The position numbers were made by a program, and so were the translations under genes. 64,000 nt of DNA from Piper betle (lineage: Eukaryota; Streptophyta; Magnoliopsida; Piperales; Piperaceae): positions 1 through 64,000 of the forward strand of contig JAURVB010003096.1 of the NCBI GenBank assembly GCA_033002965.1. Direction: 5' to 3'. The notes under the pieces were generated by a model. That model had not been told where the DNA came from and did not search any database. It was given only the letters and a program-made list of their open reading frames with translations. Shown in pieces: positions 46,451 to 57,626 of the stretch (positions within the stretch are counted from its first letter, which is position 1; every line of letters begins with the position of its first letter).

Positions 46451-46718
46451 TCTACTTTTATTAAAAGGGGAACTCAGTATTGGCTTATGATTACAAGTAG
46501 GAGATTTGACCAATCAAACTACAAAAATAAAAAATAACATTAACTTAAATTATTACATTATTTCTTCTCATTGAATGAGGATTTATCTTTAAAGTTAGAG
46601 TCAATTAGAATCTATAATAACTAATATATTATTAGATTACTATAGTCTAGCTAATTATTCAACAAGAATCCATCTATAAAATTAAAATTTATACGTAATA
46701 TATGTCATGCTAGCCTAG
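46451..46718 (+). mobile_element. Non-autonomous Helitron, copy 2
   Basis: 268 bp, from TCTACTTTTATTAAAAGGGG after an A (46450) to GCCTAG before a T (46719). It shares GGATTTATCTTTAAAGTTAGAG and ATTCAACAAGAATCCATCTA with the other copies. Confidence 0.7.
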
Positions 46719-46885
46719 TTTTTATAATTATCTTCTTCTTCTTCTCCTTTAGGCTATGGATAGACAATGCAAAAATTGTGACCAATTCCTGATTTGACAG
46801 CCAGTTCGAGATCAAGCTTAAATTAAACAGAAATAATGACACAAATTAATTAATGCTTGGAAACAAATAAAGAATTTAGAGAGTA

Positions 46886-46896
46886 AACACTAAAGA

Positions 46897-46937
<41 letters not shown>

Positions 46938-47060
46938 GAAAGGGTTGCTGTCCTGCAGGACAGCCAAGATGGCTGTCCTGCAGTTTTCAGCCGTTGGATG
47001 AAATCATCCAACGGCTGAAAATCCCAACCCTTTCACCCCCCTTTCCCCCAACACTAAAGA

Positions 47061-47103
<43 letters not shown>

Positions 47104-47180
47104 GGAAAGGGTTGTTGTCCTGCAGTTTTCAGCCGTTGGATGAAATCATCCAACGGCTGAAAATCCCAACCCTTTCCCCC
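46886..47180. repeat. Duplicated unit of about 164 bp with (AT)n and perfect palindromes
   Basis: AACACTAAAGACTAATATAT starts at 46886 and again at 47050. Each unit has an (AT)n run, then GGGAAAGGGTTG, TCCTGCAG and a perfect 18-bp inverted repeat (TTTTCAGCCGTTGGATGA and its complement, 2-base loop) at 46984-47021 and 47126-47163. Unit 1 also has GCTGTCCTGCAGGACAGC, an 18-bp perfect palindrome at 46947-46964, and a second CTGTCCTGCAG, both shortened in unit 2. It may be the end of a foldback or MULE-type element, but I cannot assign it. Confidence 0.8.
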
Positions 47181-48150
47181 AACCCTTTCCCCCCCCTCTC
47201 CACTTTCAGCCCCTCCCGCCTGTTTCACCCCCTCCGGCCACGCATATTCCACCCGCCGGGCGCCCCTCTCCCCGCCCCGCATCCCTCGCCCCTCTCCCCG
47301 CCCCACGCCTCGCTCTGCCCCAACCACATACCCCCAACCATCCTCACCCCGAGACCGGCCGCCCCTGTTTTTGCCGGAGCGGCCGTGGGTCACCCGGGGC
47401 CGCCCAGGCTTGGGGAAGAGTCTGGAAGGGGGGGCGGGAGCTACGGATGGTCGGCCGGTGGAGACGATGATTTTCGGCCGCGGCATTGCCAGTGGCGGCC
47501 GACCAACGTGCAATGCAATACGAGAAAAAGTGGCGGCTTTCTCGCCCCTGAGCGGCACCTCAAGTTGGATTGAGGTTGACGATGACGAGGGAGTGTTGAC
47601 GAGAAGACGGCGGCATCTAGGCGACCGCTGTACCGAGGCCGGCAGCGCTCCACGAACAGAGTAGGCAGTGGCGTTGAACAGGGTAAGGGAAAGAGAAAGA
47701 GGGGAAAGGAATGGAAAGAGGGGTGGCGATGGCGGTTCTGGCCGGCTATGGTGCAGGTAACGTCGACGGCGAGGTCGCCGGTGGTTGGGGTGGAGGGCGA
47801 ATGTCAGTAGGAGAGAAACATGGGAAGTCAGGGAGAAGAAAATGACTCGATGGCAATTTTGTAATAAAAACTTAACTCGCTCCCCGCTCGAGTCAATATT
47901 AAAAAATAAATTTTTAAAAAATATATAAAATAATTTCGTAATAAAAACTTGACTCGCTCCGGACTCGAGTCAATATTTTAAAATAATTTTTTTAAAAAAA
48001 TTGACAGAATTAGTTTATTTTTTAAAATTTTATTTCGTAATAAAAACTTGATTCGCTCCCCGCTCGAGTCAATATTAAGAAATAAATTTTTAAAAAATAT
48101 ATAAAATAATTTTGTAATAAAAACTTGACTCGAGTCAGGAGCATGTGTGT
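47181..48150 (-). mobile_element. GC-rich LTR-like segment (gypsy LTR U3 type), minus orientation
   Basis: A C/G-rich zone (47181-47820) is followed by AATAAAAACTTGACTCG words. This is the same order as G-rich zone then AATTAAAACTTGACTTG in the gypsy LTR at 9690-9975. There is no LTR end or PBS. Frames of about 100-165 codons on both strands reflect high GC, with Pro/Arg/Gly-rich products. Confidence 0.45.
47861..48140. repeat. Tandem array, four starts of a 77/99-bp unit
   Basis: GTAATAAAAACTTRACTCG occurs at 47861, 47938, 48037 and 48114, with an ATTCG variant at 48037. Spacing is 77, 99 and 77. Units 1 and 3 are almost identical (CTCCCCGCTCGAGTCAATAT), while unit 2 has CTCCGGACTCGAGTC plus about 20 extra bases. 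The pattern suggests duplication of a two-unit block. Confidence 0.85.
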
Positions 48151-48253
48151 CCCTTTCAAAATGATAGATTGATCAAACATAATATGACAAATGTAAAATA
48201 ATATTACACTTAGCTTGCTGCAATACGTACCTTTGTTGTTACTCTGATTATAA

Positions 48254-48524
48254 TCTATTGTTATTAATAAAAGGGAACTCAGCATTGGTCTCTAATTATA
48301 AGTAAGAGCTTTAACCAATTAAAATGCAACAAAAATAAAAATAATATTAATCAAATTATTATAATTTATCTTCTTCTTTAATTATGATTTATCTTTAAAG
48401 TTAATCACAATTGATATTTAAGACATTAGATTATCATAGTCTATCTCATCATTTAATCAGAATTTATCTATAAAATTAATATTTATTTGTAGTATAGTTG
48501 TGCATGGCACAGCATCTTGCCTAG
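48254..48524 (+). mobile_element. Non-autonomous Helitron, copy 3
   Basis: 271 bp, from TCTATTGTTATTAATAAAAG after an A to TTGCCTAG before a T. It has the clearest 3' hairpin: TGTGCATGGCACA (5-bp stem, ATG loop) lies 9 bases before the terminal CTAG, as expected for Helitron ends. Confidence 0.75.
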
Positions 48525-49084
48525 TACTTAGTAAAACATTTGCGAACTGATTTAATTAATTTGATGCAGCACAAAATTTAGATCAGAAGTTTCATAATTA
48601 GCATGACTCCCAGTATTTCAATCCTGGATTTATTTTGATTCTTGATATTTTGTCACTAAGAGTTTTGATTTCTAGTTTTATAGGATAGCTTGAATAAGAC
48701 TCCAAATTTGTGTGTACCCTCAGTTGAAGTTCTAACTTCTAAGAGATGAACTGCAGGAAAACAAATATCTAGATGGATCGATTTAAAAACAATACCGTAA
48801 ATTAGAGTAATTAAATACGTTGGGGGCACAATTTTATTTGATATATATATCTACGGCGATCCACTTATATGCCCGCCTGAACGATACTGTAATGATTAAG
48901 ACCAAAATTAAATAAGAGATGATTAACTACACCAAACAAAATATCAAAACATAGCTAAAACAAAAACAATCCCGCAATAATTAAGAGTTACCAACTACAG
49001 ATGGTCAAACAGTTTATATTATTGCATGTCTTTAACAATCAGATACCAGACCCAATTATAATAAGTACTCGACTCCACTGGCGA
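48525..49084. other. AT-rich 3' flank of the B3-like gene
   Basis: No ORF or repeat with support. Confidence 0.4.
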
Positions 49085-49090
49085 TTTATT
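49085..49090 (-). terminator. Poly(A) signal AATAAA of the B3-like gene
   Basis: AATAAA on the minus strand lies about 55 bases after the TGA stop at 49143, a usual distance for a plant near-upstream element. Confidence 0.45.
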
Positions 49091-49142
49091 TGGTACTAAA
49101 GGGATAAACCCATATCGCCAGACCGCATCACTTAAGTCATAA

Positions 49143-49607
49143 TCAGTACCACTCAGGGATCATACTGAACAAATCCTCCCTCACAAACACAAACACAACA
49201 AGCCCTCCCTCTCTATACCCATAAACATGCACGAAAGAGTTAGCCTTGATCACCCTAGCAGCAATCAACTTCTGCCATGGTGCAACAAAGTGGTAGCCCA
49301 GGGAGTTGCGCAAGGGTCCAAACTTGAGCTGCATCTTGAAGAACCTCCCATTGGGTTCATGGTGGTTGAAGAGGTAGCACTCCAAACCTTCACCTCCGTT
49401 ATCAAGGCATAGCTTGGCTTCTTGCTCGGTCATAAGAAGATTGATGCTCTGGATGTCAATGTGTCCGGTTGGCTTTAGCCGGTGGGTTGTCTGCATTGTT
49501 TCCAGCAAGGATTCGGTGAACTTGATCTCGGTGACGTATTGGGCCTTCTTGAAGAACACTTTTGCGTTGTGGATAAACCAGGCAATACTCTCATTGGGAG
49601 TGGCCAT
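49143..49607 (-). CDS. Small single-exon B3-like domain protein (154 aa)
   Basis: I chose the ATG at 49607 (MATPNESIAWFIHN), not the upstream in-frame ATG at 49709. That one overlaps the TATA box (49711-49718), so it would lie before the transcription start. The product is 154 residues with no stops or frameshifts. The middle and end read LLMTEQEAKLCLDNGGEG, FFKMQLKFGPLRNSLGYHFV, PWQKLIAARVIKANSFVHVY and GYREGGLVVFVFVRED. This order resembles the second half of plant B3 DNA-binding domains: a W..F-type strand, a Leu-rich turn, a GYR..GGL..F ending. The usual GW and GD signatures are not clear, so the assignment is by overall shape. If right, it would bind DNA in the nucleus. It is the only intact host-type gene in the window, with transposons on both sides. 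Confidence 0.5.
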   Translation of the reverse strand: MATPNESIAWFIHNAKVFFKKAQYVTEIKFTESLLETMQTTHRLKPTGHIDIQSINLLMTEQEAKLCLDNGGEGLECYLFNHHEPNGRFFKMQLKFGPLRNSLGYHFVAPWQKLIAARVIKANSFVHVYGYREGGLVVFVFVREDLFSMIPEWY

Positions 49608-49710
49608 TTTACAGCTTCTTTGGTTGTTCTCTAATTTCTTGCAAGAAATCGACGAGAATGAGGAACAGATTGTTGTATGTAGTGATAACCATGAATCTAT
49701 CGTTTGCATC

Positions 49711-49718
49711 TATTTATA
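49711..49718 (-). promoter_or_regulatory. TATA box of the B3-like gene
   Basis: The minus strand reads CATATAAATAGATGC. The TATAAATA lies about 105 bases before the ATG at 49607, so transcription would begin near 49680 with a leader of about 70-75 bases. Confidence 0.55.
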
Positions 49719-49719
49719 T

Positions 49720-51060
49720 GTTATGGGAGATGGGTTTAGTGCATATATGCTGTGAGCGGAGTACTAGGGCAGGTTGCACTTGCACAAGGCATGATTAATC
49801 TGTTTTACGATTTTTCATGCAATTCTTGTTGATTAGGAGTGCTTGAATTAGTTGCTTTAAGCTCTAACAAGATGAATGATCTGAGGGCGCAGTCAATTTG
49901 CATGATTCTTGTTTTGTAATAATATGAAAAATCATAAGCGATTATCAGTTAAAGAAAAATGAAAATAAAATTTATAGAACTAGTACAAATATTTATAGTA
50001 CTGATTAGTTTAGCTCGTTGATCACCATCTTCGAGGTTATTGCAGCCTTGCTACAGTATAGGCATTCGGAAATTAGATGTCTCTCCAATTTGGAGATGGT
50101 ATTACATACAACAGCACCAAGCCTTGTGCTGATATCTTTTATAAACTATGCTCCAGTAAGCAAAGTACTCTTGTTTGGGGCTTAAGATAACTGGGGGAGT
50201 ACATGAGAAACCATGGATACAAGTGTATTATAATTTAGGGAAAATTTGAGGTAAGGTACACCTTGTACTTAAATGAGCTACACATCTAATTTGAATTTTT
50301 TTGTTTGGTCGCCAAATATGATATTGATATATATTAAAACTAAAGTAAATAAGTAAGAAGTTGATAAAATTTTATTTTTTCAAACATTATGACTTATATT
50401 TAGATTTTTTAAAATGAACCAGTTAATAGACATTTTGAAATTAATATTTCAATTACTTTGATAATTAAGATGGGTTACAAGTATAAGAATAAGTTAAAAT
50501 TTTATAATTATCCTTATTATTTATTTTTCTATTTATCTATGTGGATTTTGAATAGTGAGACCCACTAAATAACTCTAAATTAGAAGAGTACATAATAGAA
50601 GCTATTTGAGCCATGGTTTTAAAACTCCTTTTTACATAAAAAACTCCCCAAGGCAATTCCTCAATGTAGCTTGCCGCCCAAACACCTGTAGACGACTTCA
50701 TACTAAATAATTTGACAATTAACTCCCCGAGTCAAGTCATAAAGATTATCAAAATATTTTATCTTTTTTTTAACTTTAGCAAAATCAATATTTTTAAGTA
50801 ATGTAAATCATATAATTATCAATTTCAATTGTTAAAAAATCAATATATACTAATTTTATACAAATATTTATTTACTTAATTAAAAACTAAATATGATTGA
50901 CTCTGAGTCGCTTGGAGTAGATTCCACTCCATGGCATGCCAAGTCGGGTCCGAGTTATGAATTTTTAGACTATCATATGAGCTATAGCTCAATGAATGTA
51001 TATAAGACTATAATTTATATAGCTTAGGGCAATTTAATTTAAACTAGTGTCACATGAAAG
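49720..51060. other. AT-rich upstream region and intergenic DNA
   Basis: No supported ORF, terminal repeat or RNA gene. It may hold distal promoter sequence of the B3-like gene. Confidence 0.4.
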
Positions 51061-51500
51061 TGTAATAACCGAACCTAAAGTACAAACTAAGTAGCTTATC
51101 TCACCTCTTTAAAAGTGGTTAACCGAAGTTGAAGATTTGTAAACCATCAGATCTTATAAAGAGGATCTTAACCCTAGTGGGTATTACATATTGGACTAAG
51201 TTGAAGGATATGATAATCCACTAACCTTAAAAAATTTTGTCTTCTAAATTCCTATTCTTCACCCCTAGTTAGCTGTAGCCCACGTCCTTATTAGCTCGTT
51301 TCTACCATCCAATATGAAACCAAGTTGCTTTGTTACCATTTGTAATAACCAACCCAAAGTGTAAACTAATGGCCTAAGTCTTCTTTTTAAAAGTGGTTAA
51401 GCCAAATTGAAGATTTATAATCTAAATAAGATTTTACCCTAATAGGTATTAAGTGTTGGATTAAGTTTGAGGGATCTCACAATGTATGATTCATATATTA
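51061..51500. repeat. Two diverged direct copies of a TGTAATAACC unit
   Basis: TGTAATAACCGAACCTAAAG at 51061 and TGTAATAACCAACCCAAAGT at 51341 each begin about 150-180 similar bases. Shared words include TTTTTAAAAGTGGTTAA, TTGAAGATTT and CCCTA.T.GGTATTA. The starts resemble inverted LTR ends. They are probably remnants of one insertion family. Confidence 0.6.
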
Positions 51501-51532
51501 TTAGTTATGTGGAACTTGACTCTGATGCATGC

Positions 51533-53669
51533 TGTGATGGCCCACCCAAATTTTCAACCGAACTAGGCACCATCTTTGGTCTGACAACCCGAACCGCAAC
51601 AAAACAATTCATGGAATAATTAAATACCAACAAGCATGCAACAAATGCTATAAAATTAATCAAATTTAATAATTAATCACAATAATTAAACAAGTAAATT
51701 TATAAATAAATAAAGCATTAAGAAGCATAACAATCCCCCATGAATCGAACCGAGTTCCACTACCAATAATATTTAATCAAAATAATAAAATATTGAACAT
51801 CTGAAAAGAAAAATATAAGTATTATAGTCCATCACAAGAGTCTCCGCCGTTGTCTCCTCCCAATACTCACTCCCAATTAGTTAATTCATGTGGTGGTAAT
51901 TCTACTTAGTGACAAAATCACTAAGTACGCATAACAATAATAAATAAATAAATAAATAACATCACAACTATGAATAGGCAGGCTTATGTGTCAACATGAA
52001 TTGCATCTATAATCATAAATTTTATCCTTTCTATCGTATACCTAATCCCTACCTAGACTGCAATGTCCAAGTGTGTACTAGGCTAAGTCGGTATTTTTAT
52101 CCTTTTACCCTTTGAACGTATTTTTAGGATGAGCCAGACACCCTTGGACAATACTCAATCAAGTAAGTAATGCCTCTGACTTATACACTTACACCAATGG
52201 CAGAAACGTTACCTCTCACCCAACTAATCAATGGCTGCTATATGCGCTACTTAACTATCATACAAGCTATATACACCTCGAATGCCTCTCTTATTCTCTC
52301 AAACTAATTTGTGAGGGATTTCCTATATCCTCAAATTATATTTTAATATGAATATTCAATGAATTATATGTACCACCATGTCATGATATGCATACACATT
52401 AACATCAATTAAACATGCTTTACAAGTCATACATCATCAAACAAATAATAATTGACAATTAATTATATTTAATTGAATTAATTAACTCAATTTATAATAA
52501 TAAAAATCGAAAATAAGCGTTTCAAGACCAATGTCACAGCTCTGACTTAGAGCATTGCGGCGCTGCTGCCAGAAAACAACTTCACATACATAAGTGTCAC
52601 GGCACTAAGCCTCCTGACTTTCAATGGTGTGGTGCTGAGCCTCCCGGCTTATAGTGTTGTGGTGCTGGCCATGCTAAAATTCACACTATTTACCAATGCT
52701 GGGGCATTGAGCCTCCCGGCTTTCAACGTTGCGGCACTCAGCGCCGCAGCACTAGCTTCATCACACCCAACACAAACCTGCAGCACTGCAGTGCAGGTTC
52801 ACAGCCCCGTACCAGTGCTACAATATTTTCAATTCGAATTGCACACCAATGTCATCTAATTCGAATCAAATAAAATCGTAAATATTTTAACAAGTTATTT
52901 ACACTATTTAATGACTTCTCATGGTAGTTTTTCATGCAACTATCTATAATATCAAATTTTACTATTGAAGAGCATAAAAAAACGACCATATATCTTCTAC
53001 TTATTGCTACATATGTCTAATTATCATATTAAATCAACACATGAGCGTGAAAACTTCTTAAAACATGTTCATATAATAAATATTCTTGTATTCAAAATAA
53101 ATTTAATAAACTAACACAATCAATACAAAAGAAATTACACGCAAAACTTATTTTATCAACAATCACGCATACAACAAATCCAAATCTTATGAATTAATTG
53201 TACATTACAATCTTCCACAAAACAAAACAAAATCAATGATTTCTTTTCCAAAAATACCACCAAATCCAATATAAAACTCATATAATCATATTACAAGCAT
53301 GACCTAAACATGACTTCTAGAAAAAATGAATGGAGAAAATTGACAAAAGAAGATGATACATACCCCAAACATAGCCTCCTCCTATCCTCCCCAAGTCACC
53401 TCTCCCATCAAATTAGAGAGAGACGTTCCTTTCTTATTGAGAATATAAACAGGTCACCTCTTCCTAGGGGTATTTTAGGTATTCTACTAAAATTAGTTAA
53501 TTAAATCCTAATACGGTTGCACTTATCTAATAGGGATGCCATCCACTTAATACCACGTTAATTGAGAGTCCTAAACTTCTAAAACAAATTTCAAACCTTT
53601 CCAAGTTATCATAATTTAGTTATATTAAAATCCTAATATTCTATAGACTTGTAAAAAGTCAATTCAACT
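51533..53669 (-). mobile_element. LTR-like sequence starting TGTGATGGCCC, probable gypsy LTR in minus orientation
   Basis: TGTGATGGCCCACCC at 51533 resembles the TGTAACACCCC ends of other LTRs. The body has ACTAAGTACGCATAACAATAA near 51922 and ends close to the next LTR start at 53670. There is no partner or PBS, and no protein sequence. Identity as an LTR rests on the end and texture only. Confidence 0.35.
52601..52760 (+). repeat. 30-bp degenerate tandem repeats
   Basis: GGCACTAAGCCTCCTGACTT at 52601, GGTGCTGAGCCTCCCGGCTT at 52631, GGTGCTGGCC at 52661, GGGGCATTGAGCCTCCCGGC at 52701 and GCGGCACTCAGCGCC at 52731. The period is 30 bases with one irregular unit. The palindrome-like GCAGCACTGCAGTGCAGG follows near 52781-52798. 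Confidence 0.75.
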
Positions 53670-55900
53670 TGTAGCACCTCATTTTCAGATCCCAAGGCAG
53701 ACTGAATTGCAATGTTGTAATTTGGAAAGTTATTAGTTGAACTACTATCTTATAAACTTTAGGTAAGCGGAACTCAACCCATAAAAAGGCTTAAGACAAA
53801 CAACCTTACTGGGTTTTTATATAATGGATGTTGAGCCATACTGTCATAGGAAAGTTATTAAAACTGAGTCATGGGAGAGGTAACACCTCCCTAGCATCTA
53901 AGAAGGTGACTTAAGAAATGCATACATGATCACTCCAAACTGCAAAAGAGGCACACCCCAATGCAGTTAAGAGGCCTATCTTTTTTCAATGCATAATCCG
54001 GTTATTATAATTAGATCTAGTGACTGGATTAGGTAACTTAATCACTTAATGATGCTGAATTATTGTACGGTAACTATTGAGTCTTGGTTACCTGTTCCAC
54101 ATACCCTGGAGAAGAAATTAAAGGCACAGATGCATCATCGAATGCTAGGGCATCATGCATTACACATTGTAGACTCGTCCCACTCACGTTTCTCTGCACA
54201 CATGCATAACTATAACAAACTATATTTAGCATACCTGGTGTGCTCTTTGTTGTGTTCTAAGACTTTTAGGTTTACACACCCTACAGATGATCATTAGAGT
54301 GCCCTAAAGTTAATGGCATACACAATGATAATAATAAAAAGAGCAAGGTAAAACAAAGCCACACACAAACACCCTCAACACATCCACATGCATCATAACC
54401 AAGTTTTGGGCACTAGCCCAAATAACTATACAATAACTTCCATAGTTACACATGTAATTCATATTGCCATACCTCTCACTCTCTTATTCATACAATCCAT
54501 AAAATTTGTGTGTACTTAGATCATAGGCTTAGGATATGGCTTATATGATAAATTTCTGGGTCTTTAGTTTAAAAACCAACATGGGATCTTAACCTTTTAG
54601 GAAGGGGCTTATATGATAGATTTCTAGCCTAACATCGGAGGGATCTGATAAAACGTCTTTGACGTCATCCTATGTCTAAAACTCAGTTAAAACTCAACAC
54701 TTAGGGAATCAATTTAAGATGAAGCAAAAGACAATCTTACTAACCTAGATGAGTCAAACCCATCGTCCTAATTCGACAATCTCACTCTGTGTAACCTAGC
54801 AAAGGGAAGATACTCAAATGAAACTCAGATCACATTAGCACATGCATCGAGGTAAGGCCGCAACACATGTACAACACATAACATACTTAATTAGCTAATT
54901 ACTTCTTAAATAGAATGTTAAATCTTATTAGGTCACTTAATTAGGTTTAAGGTTGCCAACATACTTCTTGGAAAATTTCAAACTTAGTGTTTAATCTAAC
55001 GGACTTAACTAGACAAGTTTTCAAATGAGTCATACAGTGTCCATATGGGCTAAAATTTGAACTAGTGGGGCTTAACACTCTAGGGTTTGAGAAAATAATT
55101 ACCAAGTGCTGGTCTATAGGCTAGCAATGTATACATGGCCTGCTAAGGCTCTGCTAAGTTGTTGGGAATAGTGTTCATGGGCCACACACCAATTTTGTTA
55201 AATTTTCTTCATGGGCTTGGAGACTTCAAATGGACTTCAAATTGGGCTTGGAGACTTCAATTTTGTTAAATTTTCTTCATGGGCTTGGACACACTAATTT
55301 TGTTAAATTATCCAACATTGTGGGCCTTAGCCTAGTATGATTTTAGGCCCAAACATTAAAGATTTTTGCCTGAGTGGACTCGGAAGTGGGAGGTATTGGC
55401 CAAGCTGTTTCTCTAGCTAGGTGAACCTAGTGGACTTGGAAACATCATAATGCAAAATATACAGAGCCAGAGGCTCTCAAATTTGAATATGGTGTCATGG
55501 GACACATTCTATGGATTAGGAGAAGCTTCACGCAATTTCATCACCATTTGACTAAGGTTTCGGATTTCACATCTGGAGTTAGATAACTAGAGTTTCACCC
55601 AATATTCCTGTACACTTAGGAAAATTGTTTAACTAACCACATAAATAATTTTTAATTAGTACCAAAACTTATAAATTTTGAGTAGACAATTAGAGGGTCA
55701 AACCATAATTTTTGCAGATTTTATTAACTTTTAATTAGCTCACCGAGGAGTACAATCTCAAAGCATGACATAGCACATCAACTACACTACTTGCACACAA
55801 AAAAACAAGGTTATATTAAAGATGTTTCTAAATTTGTAATGTACACAAACTCCCACTAAACTAGCATATCAGCAAGTGACATAACACTAATATGAGCAAT
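53670..55900 (-). mobile_element. Gypsy LTR, minus orientation (copy D)
   Basis: TGTAGCACCTCATTTTC at 53670 is the inverse of the AAAAATGAGGTGTGACA end of copy A. The two-box module is at 54583-54600 and 54640-54655. The minus strand has GGGTGAAACTCTAGTT, GTCAAATGGTGATGAAAT and AATTGTCTACTCAAAATTTA, matching copies A and B. No PBS follows the end, so it is a 3' or solo LTR. The 5' edge lies near 55870-55940. A short direct repeat, GGGCTTGGAGACTTCAA, occurs within 55215-55260. Confidence 0.6.
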
Positions 55901-56329
55901 ATGCTCATAAAAGGCCTTAAAGTATTAGTCCCTTAAGATATTCGCAAATATGGCGTTTAGTATTGCACTATAGATAATTGCCACTCTAAATTCTTATTTT
56001 AATATGACTTCTTACTTATTGTCACTAAATAACTTTAGTGCAATTTTGTAACAAAATTTTGCAATCATATTCTATAATTTTATGCCCCATAACAAGCTAT
56101 AAATTTGATTATTATGGTAGAAGACGTTAGGATCGAAGTCAGAATACCTAATGATCTCTAATTTGTCTGACTTTTGATAAGTGAGTAAGTAATGCTTTAC
56201 TACCCTAATTACTTAAATATATGTTCCAACATCCCTACTAGGTTGACAAGATCCACATGCATGCATATATGTGCATATATGATACTCCCAATGGCTTATG
56301 CATGTGGGATATGAGCAAACTAAACTCAC
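55901..56329. other. AT-rich spacer between LTR and copia remnant
   Basis: Non-coding, with no features I can support. Confidence 0.35.
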
Positions 56330-56871
56330 CATCTTCAGTCACTAATCTTCATGCCAAGGTCGATTAAGCACTTTATCAATATAATTTTTTTGTGACAGGT
56401 CTAGTATGCCTTGAGAATATATCCAAAAACAAAAAATGCTTTACCAATAGCTTTTATTTAGAATTGACTGGTGAAAAAAAATATTAGTTTTACACAAAAG
56501 ATTCATACTGCTTGTGAGTAAAATATCATCTATATATAGTACCAAGTTAATAAATTTGATCCCACTAATTTTGAATGTTTATGGAGAAAAATAAGGTAAT
56601 TGTCAGAAATTGCTTGTCTGCTTTCTTTAGTGGATCTTCTTAAAGCGCTTCAATGAGTTTGTTTAACTCTATCAACTAGAATAGGTGATGGCTCCTGAAC
56701 TCGAATAAGATTAATAATAAAAAATGTGTTTTCTTTATCAACTGTAATTGTTTGAGGAATGTTAACACACTCTTCTTCAAACACAATATTTATAATATTA
56801 TCACTCCCATTATATTCAAATCTTAATGCATGGTCAAGATCTATGCAAGCAAACACAATTATAAAGTGCAC
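56330..56871 (-). pseudogene. Copia pol remnant made of non-adjacent pieces
   Basis: Minus-strand frames give FACIDLDHALR, as in copia gag N-termini. Next comes EEECVNIPQTI..EPSPILVDRV, like the linker between integrase and RT. LRRSTKESRQAISDNYLIFL is the start of the RT region. Then, with no fingers or palm in between, comes ISGIKFINLVLYIDDILLTS, the catalytic YIDD block (about 56520-56570), and IDKVLN with GMK, a later RT block. So gag, linker and two RT parts are joined with integrase and most of RT missing. Stops and frameshifts occur throughout. It is a different lineage from the copia at 24870. Confidence 0.7.
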
Positions 56872-57626
56872 TTTCCAATTTTTGTATTTTTATGAGATTT
56901 ATAAGATGCATATTAATTATATTAGAAGATATAAAAGTTACTATAAAGACATAGCCAAAGATGGTAAACTTTATATAGTAATCAAATATTGAAAATAAAT
57001 CTTATCAACAATAAGCCTTACTTTGGGCCAACTTGATTGATCACATGGAAGATACGATAACAAACTGTCACTTATGAACAATTGGAGCCTGCGGTGCACC
57101 TTCTCCCAGTGAAGGGGAAAAAAGCCCTCAGATATGAATCTAGTGGCTATTATTTGGTTGGTTCTACATAAACCGTCAAATGATTTTTTTGAAACAGCTT
57201 CAAACCATTATTAAACTGTCAAATTGCATCTATACCGTAGTTGCCTAAAATCAAGAATTGGAAATCTTTGTGCGTTGGGTGCCCAAAGAGCATAAGCGTC
57301 GCAAGCACCGATAGTTCGTCACATATTATTATTAAATATAATTTTGCAAAATATGGCACTTTCGTTTAGGCCAGGTAATATATACATGAATTTACTACGC
57401 ATCTCATTAAAAGATGAACAAATAGTCAATCTTCCATAATATATACACGTGAAAATAAATTAAATGTTCAACACAAGTAAATGTAAGTGGGACCCATCAC
57501 GAGATACCTAGCACGACATTGCAATTAGTCTTCGACATGAATCGCAACTCATAAGTAGTGCTTTCAAACATAGTTCATGATTATTAATGATAAATCAGCC
57601 TAGTAATATGCCTCCTTTAGACCAAT
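56872..57626. other. Intergenic DNA
   Basis: AT-rich, with no supported gene or repeat. Confidence 0.4.

Noticed and set aside
47061..47573. Overlapping 157- and 165-codon frames on both strands
   Set aside because: High GC content alone gives long frames. Products are Pro/Arg/Gly-rich, and one includes the (AT)n run as repeated Ile-Tyr.
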